Shown here piece by piece: positions 25,034-35,205 of a DNA stretch of 64,000 bases. The stretch covers positions 7,164,001 to 7,228,000 of the forward strand of contig NZ_CP023747.1 of the NCBI RefSeq assembly GCF_008704995.1. Reading direction: 5' to 3'. Numbering within the stretch: the first letter of the stretch is position 1; each line of letters begins with the position of its first letter. This DNA is from Streptomyces nodosus. GTDB taxonomy: Bacteria > Actinomycetota > Actinomycetes > Streptomycetales > Streptomycetaceae. Position numbers and translations under genes: made by a program. The notes below the pieces were generated by a model that made no database searches, was not told the DNA's origin, and saw only the letters and a program-made list of their open reading frames with translations.

Positions 25034-25164
25034 GACCGTGGTCCCCTGAGGCCCTGGCGGCCCACTCTCCCCAGCCGGGGCCTCAGGTTCCTCACCGGCG
25101 AGGACCCGCACCGTCGCCGGAGCACCGACAGCGAGAACGACGCGACGACGAGAAGGGGCGGTGG

Positions 25165-25584
25165 ATGCACCGGTCACAGCGCACCGCCCCGCGCGCCGGA
25201 GGCCGTCCCTCCACGGCGGCGGTGATCGGCGTACTGCTGGCCGCGCTGCTGTCGCTCGTCGGCGCGGCCGGAACCGACAGCGCACCGCTCCCGCCGACCG
25301 GCACCGCGACGGCCTATGCGGCGGCGGTCCTGCACAGCGGCGACCGCGGCCCGTCCGCCGACGACGGATATGTCGCCTCCCGCGTCGCCCCGGCCAGGAC
25401 CGAGCGCGGCGTCCGCGGGGAGCGTTCGGCGCCGCCGGCGCACGCCGTGGCGATACTGCGGTGCGTCGTCGTCGCCCCCCGGGCCGCCGCACGGAACCTG
25501 CCCTCGTTCGCCGACCCCCGCACCGGCACCCGGGACGCGGCACCCCGGTGCGGGCGGGCACCACCCCCTCCTCCAGGCACCTGA
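25165..25584 (+). CDS. Small secreted or membrane protein upstream of secDF
   Basis: 139 residues. A basic start (HRSQRTAPRAGGRPS) is followed by one hydrophobic helix (AAVIGVLLAALLSLVGAAG), then an unordered Pro/Ala/Arg-rich region with two cysteines. RBS GAAGGGG precedes the ATG. I do not recognise a family. It sits between the two-component genes and secDF, and I recall a small hypothetical gene at this place in S. coelicolor, which supports it being real. Confidence 0.6.
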   Translation: MHRSQRTAPRAGGRPSTAAVIGVLLAALLSLVGAAGTDSAPLPPTGTATAYAAAVLHSGDRGPSADDGYVASRVAPARTERGVRGERSAPPAHAVAILRCVVVAPRAAARNLPSFADPRTGTRDAAPRCGRAPPPPPGT

Positions 25585-25650
25585 GACCCCCTCACCTCTC
25601 TCCGTCCGCAGCACCTGCGGGGCTGCGGCGTGCCTTCTGGAGGCCTTCCC

Positions 25651-27942
<2,292 letters not shown>

Positions 27943-27948
27943 CCCTCG

Positions 27949-27984
27949 CGGCAGCGGCAGCGGCAGCGGCAGCGGCAGCGGCAT
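27949..27984. repeat. 6-bp tandem repeat (CGGCAG)
   Basis: Five perfect copies of CGGCAG and one with a final T, starting six bases after the secDF stop codon. It precedes the terminator hairpin at 28013. Confidence 0.9.
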
Positions 27985-28012
27985 CGGCTGCCGGGCCGGG
28001 CCGAAGGCCGGA

Positions 28013-28049
28013 GGCGTACCCCGGACGGGAGGTCCGACCGGGGTACGCC
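28013..28049. terminator. Bidirectional hairpin terminator after secDF
   Basis: Perfect 12-bp stem GGCGTACCCCGG / CCGGGGTACGCC with a 13-base loop, between the convergent secDF and Gfo/Idh genes. Confidence 0.8.
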
Positions 28050-28060
28050 GGGCAGATGGT

Positions 28061-29074
28061 TCAGCTGCGCGGCCGGGGCGTGAATCCCGCCGCGGTGTAG
28101 CAGGCGTCGATGAGCCGCATGGTCGCCGAGGCGTCCTCCGCGTCGAGCGGCAGCGGCTCACCGTGCCGCACATGGGCGGCGAACGCGTCGAACTGGTACG
28201 CGTACGAGGACCGTCGGCCCAGCTCCTCCGTCCGCTCGCCGCTCTCCGTGCGCACCACCACCCGGTCCTCCTGGTGCGGCAGCACGAAGTCGAGCGCCGT
28301 GGCCTCGCCCCGGGTGCCGACGATCCGGCAGGTCGCCCGCCAGCGGTCGTCCACCATGGAGCAGCGCGCGGAGCCGGTCGCCCCGTTCGGATAGGCGAGT
28401 TCCGCGTCCAGCCATGCGTCGACGCCCGCGGCGTCCGTGCTCCCCGCCCCGTCCCGTTCGCCGCCGCGCGCCGAGACGACCTCGGGGGCGCCGCCCGCCC
28501 ACGGCGCCAGCACCCGCTGGGCGTGCAGCCCGTAGCAGCCCAGGTCCATCAGCGCGCCGCCCGCCAGCGGAAACGACCAGCGCACATCGTCGTCCGGCGG
28601 TGCGGGCATGGCCACCACGGTCTCCACATGCCGCAGCTCGCCGAGTTCGCCGGAGGCCAGCAGCTGGTGCAGCCGCCGGGTGACCGGGTGGAAGAGGTAG
28701 TGGAAGGCCTCCATGAAGACCGTGCCCGACTTCTCGGCGGCGTCGCGCACCTCGGCCGCCTCCTCGGCGTTGCTCGCCGAGGGCTTCTCGCTGAGCACAT
28801 GCTTCCCGGCGTTCAGCGCCGCCAGATTCCACGGGCCGTGCAGTCCGTTGGCGAGCGGGTTGTAGACGACCTCGACCTCCGGGTCGGCGAGGAGCGCGGC
28901 GTAGGAGTCCACCACCCGCTCCACTCCATGGGCGTCGGCGAACGCCCGTGCCCGGTCCCGGTCGCGGGCGGCCACCGCCACCAGCCGGTGGCCGCCCGCG
29001 AGGGCCGGGGTGACGAGCGCCCGTTCGGCGATCCGCGCCGCGCCCAGGATGCCGATCCGCAGGGGTTCGCTCAT
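28061..29074 (-). CDS. Gfo/Idh/MocA-family oxidoreductase
   Basis: 337 residues. NAD(P)-binding Rossmann start IGILGAARIAERAL, and the signature EKP in HVLSEKPSASN near residue 97; FHPVTRRLHQLLASGELGEL and GGALMDLGCYGLH follow as in the family. These enzymes oxidise sugars, inositols or dihydrodiols. The substrate cannot be told. ATG 29074 with GGTGGA upstream; a longer open frame upstream has no family resemblance. It stands alone. Confidence 0.9.
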   Translation of the reverse strand: MSEPLRIGILGAARIAERALVTPALAGGHRLVAVAARDRDRARAFADAHGVERVVDSYAALLADPEVEVVYNPLANGLHGPWNLAALNAGKHVLSEKPSASNAEEAAEVRDAAEKSGTVFMEAFHYLFHPVTRRLHQLLASGELGELRHVETVVAMPAPPDDDVRWSFPLAGGALMDLGCYGLHAQRVLAPWAGGAPEVVSARGGERDGAGSTDAAGVDAWLDAELAYPNGATGSARCSMVDDRWRATCRIVGTRGEATALDFVLPHQEDRVVVRTESGERTEELGRRSSYAYQFDAFAAHVRHGEPLPLDAEDASATMRLIDACYTAAGFTPRPRS

Positions 29075-29213
29075 TCCGTGTTCCACCTCGTCCACATCCA
29101 TGCCTACGTCGTCCGTCCGCACCGTCCGGCGACCGCGGGTGCTCGGACATCCCGCTCGCCTGGACGGCGTCCGCCACCGTACAGGGGGAGAACGCCCCGG
29201 CCCATGCCGCCGG

Positions 29214-30365
29214 TCAGTCGGCCTTCGCGCGGTGGATCGCGACCAGGGCCACATCGTCGCCGAGCCGTCTTCCCACATGCCGGCGCAGATCGGTGTGGAC
29301 GGCCTCGATCAGCGCCTGGGGCGGCAGCTGTGCCCAGGTGGGGAGCCGGTCGGCCAGGGGGTAGAAGTCTCCGGCCCGGTTGCGGGCCTCGATGACACCG
29401 TCGGTGTAGAGGAGCACCGTCGCGCCGGGCGGGAAGTCCACCGTGTCGGCGCGCGGGCCGTCACAGCCGAGATCACCCAGCCCGAGGGGCGGCGCCGGGG
29501 CGGTGGGCTCGAGCGGGACGACACGCCCTCCGTCGATGAGCAGCGGCGGCGGATGACCGAGGTTGACCATGAGCATCGGGCCGTCGCCCTTGTCGGGCAC
29601 CTCCAGTATCACGGCGGTGACGAACTCCTCGAGCGCCAGGTACCGGCCCGCGTCCTCCCGCCGGTCCACCGAGGAAGCGCGCAGGTCGTCGGTGAAGTCC
29701 TCCTCGAGATCGGTCACCATGGCGCACAGCGAGCACCGCCGGCGGACGGCTCTGCGGAAGGCACTCACCACATAGCTGGCGGTCTCCAGCGCCGCCAGCC
29801 CCTTGCCGTGGGCGTCACCGATCAGGATCCGCACCTGTCCCCCGAGGTCCGCGACCCCGTAGACATCCCCGCCGACCGAGGCCTCCTCGTCGGCCGCCAC
29901 ATAGACCGAGGCCAGGGACAGATCGCCCAGCTGGGGCGGCAGCGGTTTCAGCAGCACACGCTGTGTCACCTCGGCGACCGCCCGGGTGTGCGCCAGTTGG
30001 TTCTCTCTTCGCTCCCGTATCCGGCTGGCGCCCACGGCACCCAGGCTGATCAGCAACAGGGCACCGAGCTGGGCGTAGAAGTTGGCCCAGCCGACCACCA
30101 GATTCACCTTCGCCGTCAGCACCACACAGGGGACGGTCACCAGGGTGACCGCCAGCACGCCGGCCGGTGAGCAGAACACCGCCGCCAGGGCGGGCGCCGC
30201 CACCATCAGCGGTGCCAGCCGGACCCCCTGGCCCGAGAGCTTGTCCGCCATCAGCAGCGCCACCGGCAACAGCAGCAGCCCCCCGGTGATCAGCCGCGGA
30301 CGACCGCACATCGTGGACCAGCGCTCCGGGTCGCGGGTTCGGTGCCGCGACGCCACCAGTCGCAA
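29214..30365 (-). CDS. Membrane-bound PP2C-type (SpoIIE domain) phosphatase
   Basis: About 383 residues. Four or five N-terminal helices (ITGGLLLLPVALLMADKLSG, LMVAAPALAAVFC, GVLAVTLVTVPCVVLTAKV, FYAQLGALLLISLGAVGA) lead to a coiled linker and the SpoIIE phosphatase domain. Metal-binding Asp residues appear in VGGDVYGV, IGDAHGKGL, LLYTDGVIEARN and LGDDVALVAI. Substrates are usually anti-sigma-factor antagonists in partner-switching circuits. A TTG at 30365 lies eight bases after GGAGG and is taken as start; a GTG two bases after the RBS is too close. No anti-sigma gene is adjacent. Confidence 0.85.
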   Translation of the reverse strand: MRLVASRHRTRDPERWSTMCGRPRLITGGLLLLPVALLMADKLSGQGVRLAPLMVAAPALAAVFCSPAGVLAVTLVTVPCVVLTAKVNLVVGWANFYAQLGALLLISLGAVGASRIRERRENQLAHTRAVAEVTQRVLLKPLPPQLGDLSLASVYVAADEEASVGGDVYGVADLGGQVRILIGDAHGKGLAALETASYVVSAFRRAVRRRCSLCAMVTDLEEDFTDDLRASSVDRREDAGRYLALEEFVTAVILEVPDKGDGPMLMVNLGHPPPLLIDGGRVVPLEPTAPAPPLGLGDLGCDGPRADTVDFPPGATVLLYTDGVIEARNRAGDFYPLADRLPTWAQLPPQALIEAVHTDLRRHVGRRLGDDVALVAIHRAKAD

Positions 30366-30588
30366 GGCCACCACCTCCCGGCGGCTGCCGCACCTTCCGC
30401 CACGGCGCGGCTGTGGAGGCCGGGCAGGCACCGCGCCGCCCCTTGGGGCAGGCGCCTCCCGGGCCGCGCACTCAGCCTCGCACGCGGCACTGCCGGGCGC
30501 ACGCCGGGGCGTGTACCGCGATCGCCGGGAGGCGAACGCGTCGTTCCGTGGCTCTGGCCGAGGTGGATCACGCGTGCTACCAAGGAGC

Positions 30589-32175
30589 ATGCCTGGACAC
30601 GAGGGATACGACGCCGTGATCGTCGGCGGGGGCCACAACGGACTGGTGGCCGCCGCCTATCTCGCCCGGGCCGGGCGCTCGGTGCTGGTACTGGAGCGGC
30701 TGGACCACACCGGGGGCGCCGCCGTGTCCACCCGGCCGTTCGCCGGGGTCGACGCACGGCTGTCGCGGTACTCGTACCTGGTCAGCCTGCTGCCCGGGAA
30801 GATCGTGCGGGACCTCGGACTGGACTTCAGGACGCGGCAGCGCACCGTGTCCTCGTACACACCGGCCGAGCGCGACGGACGCCCCACCGGACTCCTCGTC
30901 GGCGGCGGCGAGCGCCGGACCAGGGAGGCCTTCGCCCGGCTCACCGGATCCGACCGGGAGCACGAGGCCTGGCAGCGCTTCTACGCGATGACCGGCCGGG
31001 TGGCCCGGGGGGTGTTCCCCACCCTCACCGAACCCCTGCCCACCCGCGAGGAGCTGCGCCGCCGCATCGACGACGAGGAGGGGTGGCGGGCGCTGTTCGA
31101 GGAACCGATCGGCGCCGCCGTCGAGGCCTCCTTCACCGACGACCTGGTTCGCGGGGTCGTCCTCACCGACGCGCTCATCGGGACCTTCGCCGACGCCCAT
31201 GACTCCACGCTGCGGCAGAACCGCTGCTTCCTGTACCACGTCATCGGCGGCGGCACCGGCGCCTGGGACGTGCCGGTCGGCGGGATGGGCGCGCTCACCG
31301 ACGCGCTGGCCGCGGCCGCCCGTGCCGCCGGAGCGGTCGTCGCCACCGGGCGGGAGGCGGTGCGGATCGAGACCGACGGACGCACCGCCGAGGTCACCCA
31401 CCGGGGCGCGGACGGAGAGGGCACCGTCGCCGCCCGGCACGTCCTGGTGAACGCCTCACCGCAGGAACTGGCCCGGCTCACCGGGGACACACCCCCCGCC
31501 CCGGCCGAGGGCGCCCAGCTCAAGGTGAACATGCTGCTCACCCGGCTGCCCGCGCTGCGCGACCCCGAGGCCGATCCGCGCGAGGCCTTCTCCGGGACCT
31601 TCCATGTCGCCGAGGGCTATGAGCAGTTGGCCACCGCCCATGCCCAGGCCGCCGCGGGAGCGCTGCCGGCCGCGCCGCCCTCGGAGATCTACTGTCACTC
31701 GCTCACCGATCCGACCATCCTCGGCCCCGACCTGACCGAGCGGGGCCATCAGACCCTGACCCTGTTCGGCCTCCACACGCCCGCCCGGCTCTTCGCGCAC
31801 GACAACGACGGCGCCCGGGAGGAACTGCTGAGGTCGACGCTGGCGCAGCTGAACGCCCATCTCGCCGAGGACATCGAGGACTGCCTGGCCCTGGACGCGG
31901 ACGGGCGCCCCTGCATCGAGGCGAAGACCCCGCTCGACCTGGAGCACGAACTGCGCCTGCCCGGCGGCAACATCTTCCACCGCGAGCTCGCCTGGCCGTA
32001 CGCCCAGGAGGGCACCGGCCGCTGGGGCGTGGAGACCCGGCACGCCAATGTCCTGCTCTGCGGCGCCGGAGCGGTGCGCGGCGGCGGGGTGAGCGGGGTG
32101 CCGGGACACAACGCGGCGATGGCCGTCCTCGAGGACACCGGACGGACCGGGCCGGAACCGGCTCCCGGCCGGTGA
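30589..32175 (+). CDS. Phytoene desaturase (CrtI)-like FAD oxidoreductase
   Basis: 528 residues. FAD-binding VIVGGGHNGLVAAAYLARAG near residue 9 with the acidic end of the second strand in LVLERLDHTGGAA. The C-terminal FAD motif LLCGAGAVRGGGVSGVPGHNAA is that of the CrtI/CrtN and retinol-saturase-like group, not of amine oxidases. No other carotenoid gene is nearby, and this length and pattern match the widespread actinobacterial NAD(P)/FAD proteins of unknown substrate. The ATG is preceded by AAGGAG with one base between, and by TGCTAC that could be a -10 box. It is followed after 99 bp by an acyl-CoA synthetase in the same direction. Confidence 0.85.
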   Translation: MPGHEGYDAVIVGGGHNGLVAAAYLARAGRSVLVLERLDHTGGAAVSTRPFAGVDARLSRYSYLVSLLPGKIVRDLGLDFRTRQRTVSSYTPAERDGRPTGLLVGGGERRTREAFARLTGSDREHEAWQRFYAMTGRVARGVFPTLTEPLPTREELRRRIDDEEGWRALFEEPIGAAVEASFTDDLVRGVVLTDALIGTFADAHDSTLRQNRCFLYHVIGGGTGAWDVPVGGMGALTDALAAAARAAGAVVATGREAVRIETDGRTAEVTHRGADGEGTVAARHVLVNASPQELARLTGDTPPAPAEGAQLKVNMLLTRLPALRDPEADPREAFSGTFHVAEGYEQLATAHAQAAAGALPAAPPSEIYCHSLTDPTILGPDLTERGHQTLTLFGLHTPARLFAHDNDGAREELLRSTLAQLNAHLAEDIEDCLALDADGRPCIEAKTPLDLEHELRLPGGNIFHRELAWPYAQEGTGRWGVETRHANVLLCGAGAVRGGGVSGVPGHNAAMAVLEDTGRTGPEPAPGR

Positions 32176-32274
32176 ACCGCCGCGGCCCGCACACCGGGCG
32201 GCCGGGAACTTGACCCCCTCGGGCGGCCCCAGGAGGATCACGGCAGGCAGTGGTCGGACGAAGGGGCGGTCTCC

Positions 32275-33786
32275 ATGGCGCAGTTGACGACGGCGGGACG
32301 GAGCATCACGGTCGACGGCACACTGCGGCGCAGCGCACGGCGCACCCCCGAGCGCACGGCGATCCACTACCGGGACCGCTCGTGGACCTATGCCGCACTC
32401 GACGACGCCGTCTCCCGGGCGGCCCGGATGCTGCGCGAGTCCGGGCTCGCGCACGGGGACCGGGTCGGCGCCTACGGCCACAACTCCGACGCCTATCTGA
32501 TCGGCTTCCTGGCCTGCGCCCGCGCCGGACTGGTGCATGTGCCGGTGAACCAGAACCTGACCGGGGACGACCTGGAGTACATCCTCGAGCAGTCCGGCTG
32601 TGCGCTGGTCCTCGCGGATCCGGCTCTCACCGGGAACCTTCCCGAGGGCGTCCGGGTGCTGCCGCTGCGCGACAGCGACGACTCCCTGCTGGCCCGGCTC
32701 GCCACCACCCAGCCGTACGACGGGGAGGAGGCGCGCGGCGAGGACCTGGTGCAGCTGCTCTACACCTCTGGCACGACCGCGCTGCCCAAGGGCGCGATGC
32801 TGACCCACCGTGCGCTGGTGCACGAGTATCTGAGCGCGATCACCGCCCTGGACCTGAGTCCCGGCGACCGGCCCGTGCACGCGCTGCCGCTCTACCACTC
32901 CGCGCAGCTGCATGTCTTCCTGCTGCCCTGTCTTGCCGTGGGCGCGCAGAACACCGTCCTGGACGCACCCGACGGCGACCAGCTCCTCGAGCTGATCGAG
33001 GAGGGCCGCGCGGACAGTCTCTTCGCGCCGCCCACCGTATGGGTCTCTCTCGCGGGCCGCCCCGACTTCGCCGACCGGGACCTGAGCGGGCTGCGCAAGG
33101 CCTACTACGGCGCCTCGATCATGCCGGTGCCGGTCCTGGAACGCCTTCGGGAGCGGCTGCCGCGGCTGGCGTTCTACAACTGCTTCGGACAGAGCGAGAT
33201 CGGCCCGCTGGCCATGGTCCTCGGGCCCGACGAGCACAAGGGGCGCATGGACTCCTGCGGGCGCCCGGTGCTGTTCGTGGAGGCGAAGCTCGTCGACGCC
33301 TCCGGGGCCGATGTGCCGGACGGGGAGCGGGGTGAGATCGTCTACCGGTCACCGCAGTTGTGCGAGGGGTACTGGAACCGGCCGGAGGAGACCGCGGAGG
33401 CCTTCCGGGACGGCTGGTTCCACTCAGGGGATCTCGCCGTACGGGACGCGGACGGCTACTTCACGATCGTCGACCGGGTCAAGGACGTCATCAACTCCGG
33501 TGGTGTGCTGGTCGCCTCACGGCAGGTCGAGGACGCCCTCTACACCCATGAGGGGGTTGCCGAGGTCGCGGTGATCGGGCTGCCCGACGAACGCTGGATC
33601 GAGGCGGTCACCGCGGTCGTGGTACGCCGCGGCGAGGTGACCGAGGCCGAACTCCTCGCCCACGCCCGGGAGAAGCTCGCCCGTTTCAAGGCACCCAAAC
33701 AGGTGCTGTTCGTGGACCGGCTGCCGCGCAACGCGAGCGGAAAGATCCTCAAGCGGGAGCTGCGGGACCGCTTCACCCGGGCCTGA
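32275..33786 (+). CDS. Acyl-CoA synthetase (class I adenylate-forming)
   Basis: 503 residues. AMP-binding P-loop LLYTSGTTALPKGAMLTH near residue 160, YYGAS and FGQSE of motif A5, GWFHSGDLAVRDADGYF with the hinge Asp, and the C-terminal catalytic Lys in PRNASGKILKREL. This is the fatty or aromatic acyl-CoA ligase pattern. RBS candidate AGGAGG lies further upstream (32230); nearer the start the sequence is GGGGCGG. The stop codon is 29 bp from that of the convergent conservon GTPase gene, and an 8-bp inverted repeat (33782-33789 with 33813-33820) spans both stops. Confidence 0.9.
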   Translation: MAQLTTAGRSITVDGTLRRSARRTPERTAIHYRDRSWTYAALDDAVSRAARMLRESGLAHGDRVGAYGHNSDAYLIGFLACARAGLVHVPVNQNLTGDDLEYILEQSGCALVLADPALTGNLPEGVRVLPLRDSDDSLLARLATTQPYDGEEARGEDLVQLLYTSGTTALPKGAMLTHRALVHEYLSAITALDLSPGDRPVHALPLYHSAQLHVFLLPCLAVGAQNTVLDAPDGDQLLELIEEGRADSLFAPPTVWVSLAGRPDFADRDLSGLRKAYYGASIMPVPVLERLRERLPRLAFYNCFGQSEIGPLAMVLGPDEHKGRMDSCGRPVLFVEAKLVDASGADVPDGERGEIVYRSPQLCEGYWNRPEETAEAFRDGWFHSGDLAVRDADGYFTIVDRVKDVINSGGVLVASRQVEDALYTHEGVAEVAVIGLPDERWIEAVTAVVVRRGEVTEAELLAHAREKLARFKAPKQVLFVDRLPRNASGKILKRELRDRFTRA

Positions 33787-33815
33787 CCGGCCTGTCCCGC
33801 CGTGGCGTCCGGCGG

Positions 33816-34412
33816 TCAGGGCCCCGTCAGGGAGGTCAGCCGGGCGGCGGCCCGGGCCCGGGCCGTCTCCAGGACGGTGAGCAGCAGCGCCTTGCTGTCG
33901 GCGCGGTCGCGGACGTCGCACAGCACGACCGGTGTCGACGGATCGAGGTCCAGCGCCGCCCGTACCTCCTCGGGCGTGCAGTCCCGGCGCCCGTCGAAGC
34001 AGTTGACCCCCACCGCGAACGGGATCTCCCGGGCCTCGAAGAAGTCGATCGAGGCGAAGGAGGCGTCCAGGCGGCGTGTGTCCGCGAGGACCACGGCCGC
34101 CAGCGCCCCCGTCGCCAGGTCGTCCCACATGAACCAGAACCGGTCCTGACCGGGGGTGCCGAACAGATAGAGCACCAGCTCCGGAGCGATGGTGATCCTG
34201 CCGAAGTCCATGGCGACCGTCGTCGAGGACTTGCCCTCCACACCGGACAGATCGTCGATGCCGAGGCTGGCCTCGGTCATGTGTTCCTCGGTCTCCAGCG
34301 GGGGCACCTCGCTCACCGAGCCGACCAGGGTGGTCTTGCCCACACCGAAGCCGCCCGCGACGAGGATCTTCAGTGCGGTCGGCATGACCGGCTCAGAGCC
34401 GACGGATACCAT
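33816..34412 (-). CDS. cvnD: Conservon GTPase CvnD
   Basis: 198 residues of Ras-like/MglA-like GTP-binding protein. P-loop GGFGVGKTTL near residue 19, switch I with TTVAMDFGRI, switch II LFGTPGQDRFWFMW, and NCFDG as the guanine-specifying segment (NKxD is altered to N-C-F-D). Actinobacterial conservons couple a histidine-kinase-like CvnA to this switch protein. The start overlaps the DUF742 gene by 20 bp. Two possible starts: 34412 or the ATG at 34385. Confidence 0.93.
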   Translation of the reverse strand: MVSVGSEPVMPTALKILVAGGFGVGKTTLVGSVSEVPPLETEEHMTEASLGIDDLSGVEGKSSTTVAMDFGRITIAPELVLYLFGTPGQDRFWFMWDDLATGALAAVVLADTRRLDASFASIDFFEAREIPFAVGVNCFDGRRDCTPEEVRAALDLDPSTPVVLCDVRDRADSKALLLTVLETARARAAARLTSLTGP

Positions 34413-34767
34413 CCATCACCCTTTCGATGAGTTCCACACTCGGCTGGTCGTCCTGCCCGGGCGGGGCCTGGACGATGATGAGTGAGGCGTTGAGCAGATC
34501 CCCGCAGAGGATCTTCACCACGCTCACCGGCAGGTCCAGATGTGCGGCGATCTCGGCGACCGCCACCGCGCGATCCCGGCACAGGCCGAGGATCTGGGCC
34601 GACTCGGGCTCCAGATCCTCATGCCTGGCTTCCCGCGTGGACCGCGAGACGACCAGCGTGATCAGTGTGAACGTGTGCCGGCTGTGGCGGGTGCGCCCAC
34701 CGGTGATGGCGTACGGCCGTAAGTGCCGGCCGGCCTCCGCGTCGTCGAGCCACCGGGGCTCACGCAT
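34393..34767 (-). CDS. cvnC: Conservon DUF742 protein CvnC
   Basis: 124 residues with the DUF742 pattern: RPYAITGGRTR near residue 18, LEPESAQILGLCRDRAVAVAEIAAHLDLPVSVVKILCGDL, a winged-helix-like segment, and PSVELIERVMDGIRRL at the end. DUF742 is a possible DNA- or protein-binding partner of the GTPase. It overlaps cvnB by eight bases and cvnD by 20, showing tight co-translation. Confidence 0.93.
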   Translation of the reverse strand: MREPRWLDDAEAGRHLRPYAITGGRTRHSRHTFTLITLVVSRSTREARHEDLEPESAQILGLCRDRAVAVAEIAAHLDLPVSVVKILCGDLLNASLIIVQAPPGQDDQPSVELIERVMDGIRRL

Positions 34768-35191
34768 CCTGAAGCGGACCGCCGGAAGGGGTCTGCACGC
34801 GTGGTGCGGCGCTCAGATACTCGCCGACCTGCTTGACGAGTGTGCCCATCTCGAAAGCCATCATCCCCACGTCCACTTCCTCGGAGGCGAGTGCGGCCAG
34901 CCGGGCACCCCTGCCCGCGGCCGTGACGAACAGGAACGCTCTTTCCATCTGGATGACCGTCTGCTGGACCTCGCCGCCGTGGAAATGACGGGCGGCGCCG
35001 CGGGCCAGGCTGTGCATGCCCGAACCCACCGCGGACAGATGCTCGGCGTCGTCGCGGCGCAGGTCCTTCGACTTGCCGATGAGGAGGCCGTCCCCGGACA
35101 GCACGATGGCACAGCGGATCTCGGGGATCCGGTCCACCAGGCTGTCGAGGAGCCAGTCCAGCTGCGGACCGGGTTGTACCTGCTCAGTCAT
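34760..35191 (-). CDS. cvnB: Conservon roadblock/LC7 protein CvnB
   Basis: 143 residues of the roadblock fold: LDWLLDSLVDRIPEIRCAIVLSGDGLLIGKS, then HLSAVGSGMHSLARGAARHF and the strand LFVTAAGRGARLAALA. In analogy with MglB, it is a likely GTPase-activating partner of CvnD. ATG 35191 after GAGGGAA, 14 bp past the cvnA stop. Confidence 0.93.
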   Translation of the reverse strand: MTEQVQPGPQLDWLLDSLVDRIPEIRCAIVLSGDGLLIGKSKDLRRDDAEHLSAVGSGMHSLARGAARHFHGGEVQQTVIQMERAFLFVTAAGRGARLAALASEEVDVGMMAFEMGTLVKQVGEYLSAAPRVQTPSGGPLQDA

Positions 35192-35205
35192 TGTGTGACG
35201 TTCCC

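Noticed and set aside
30589..32175. Carotenoid biosynthesis cluster
   Set aside because: Only one CrtI-like gene; no phytoene synthase, GGPP synthase or cyclase nearby.
33782..33820. Terminator spanning two convergent stop codons
   Set aside because: The arms are only 8 bp with a 23-base loop and include the coding ends, so I mention it but do not list it as a terminator.
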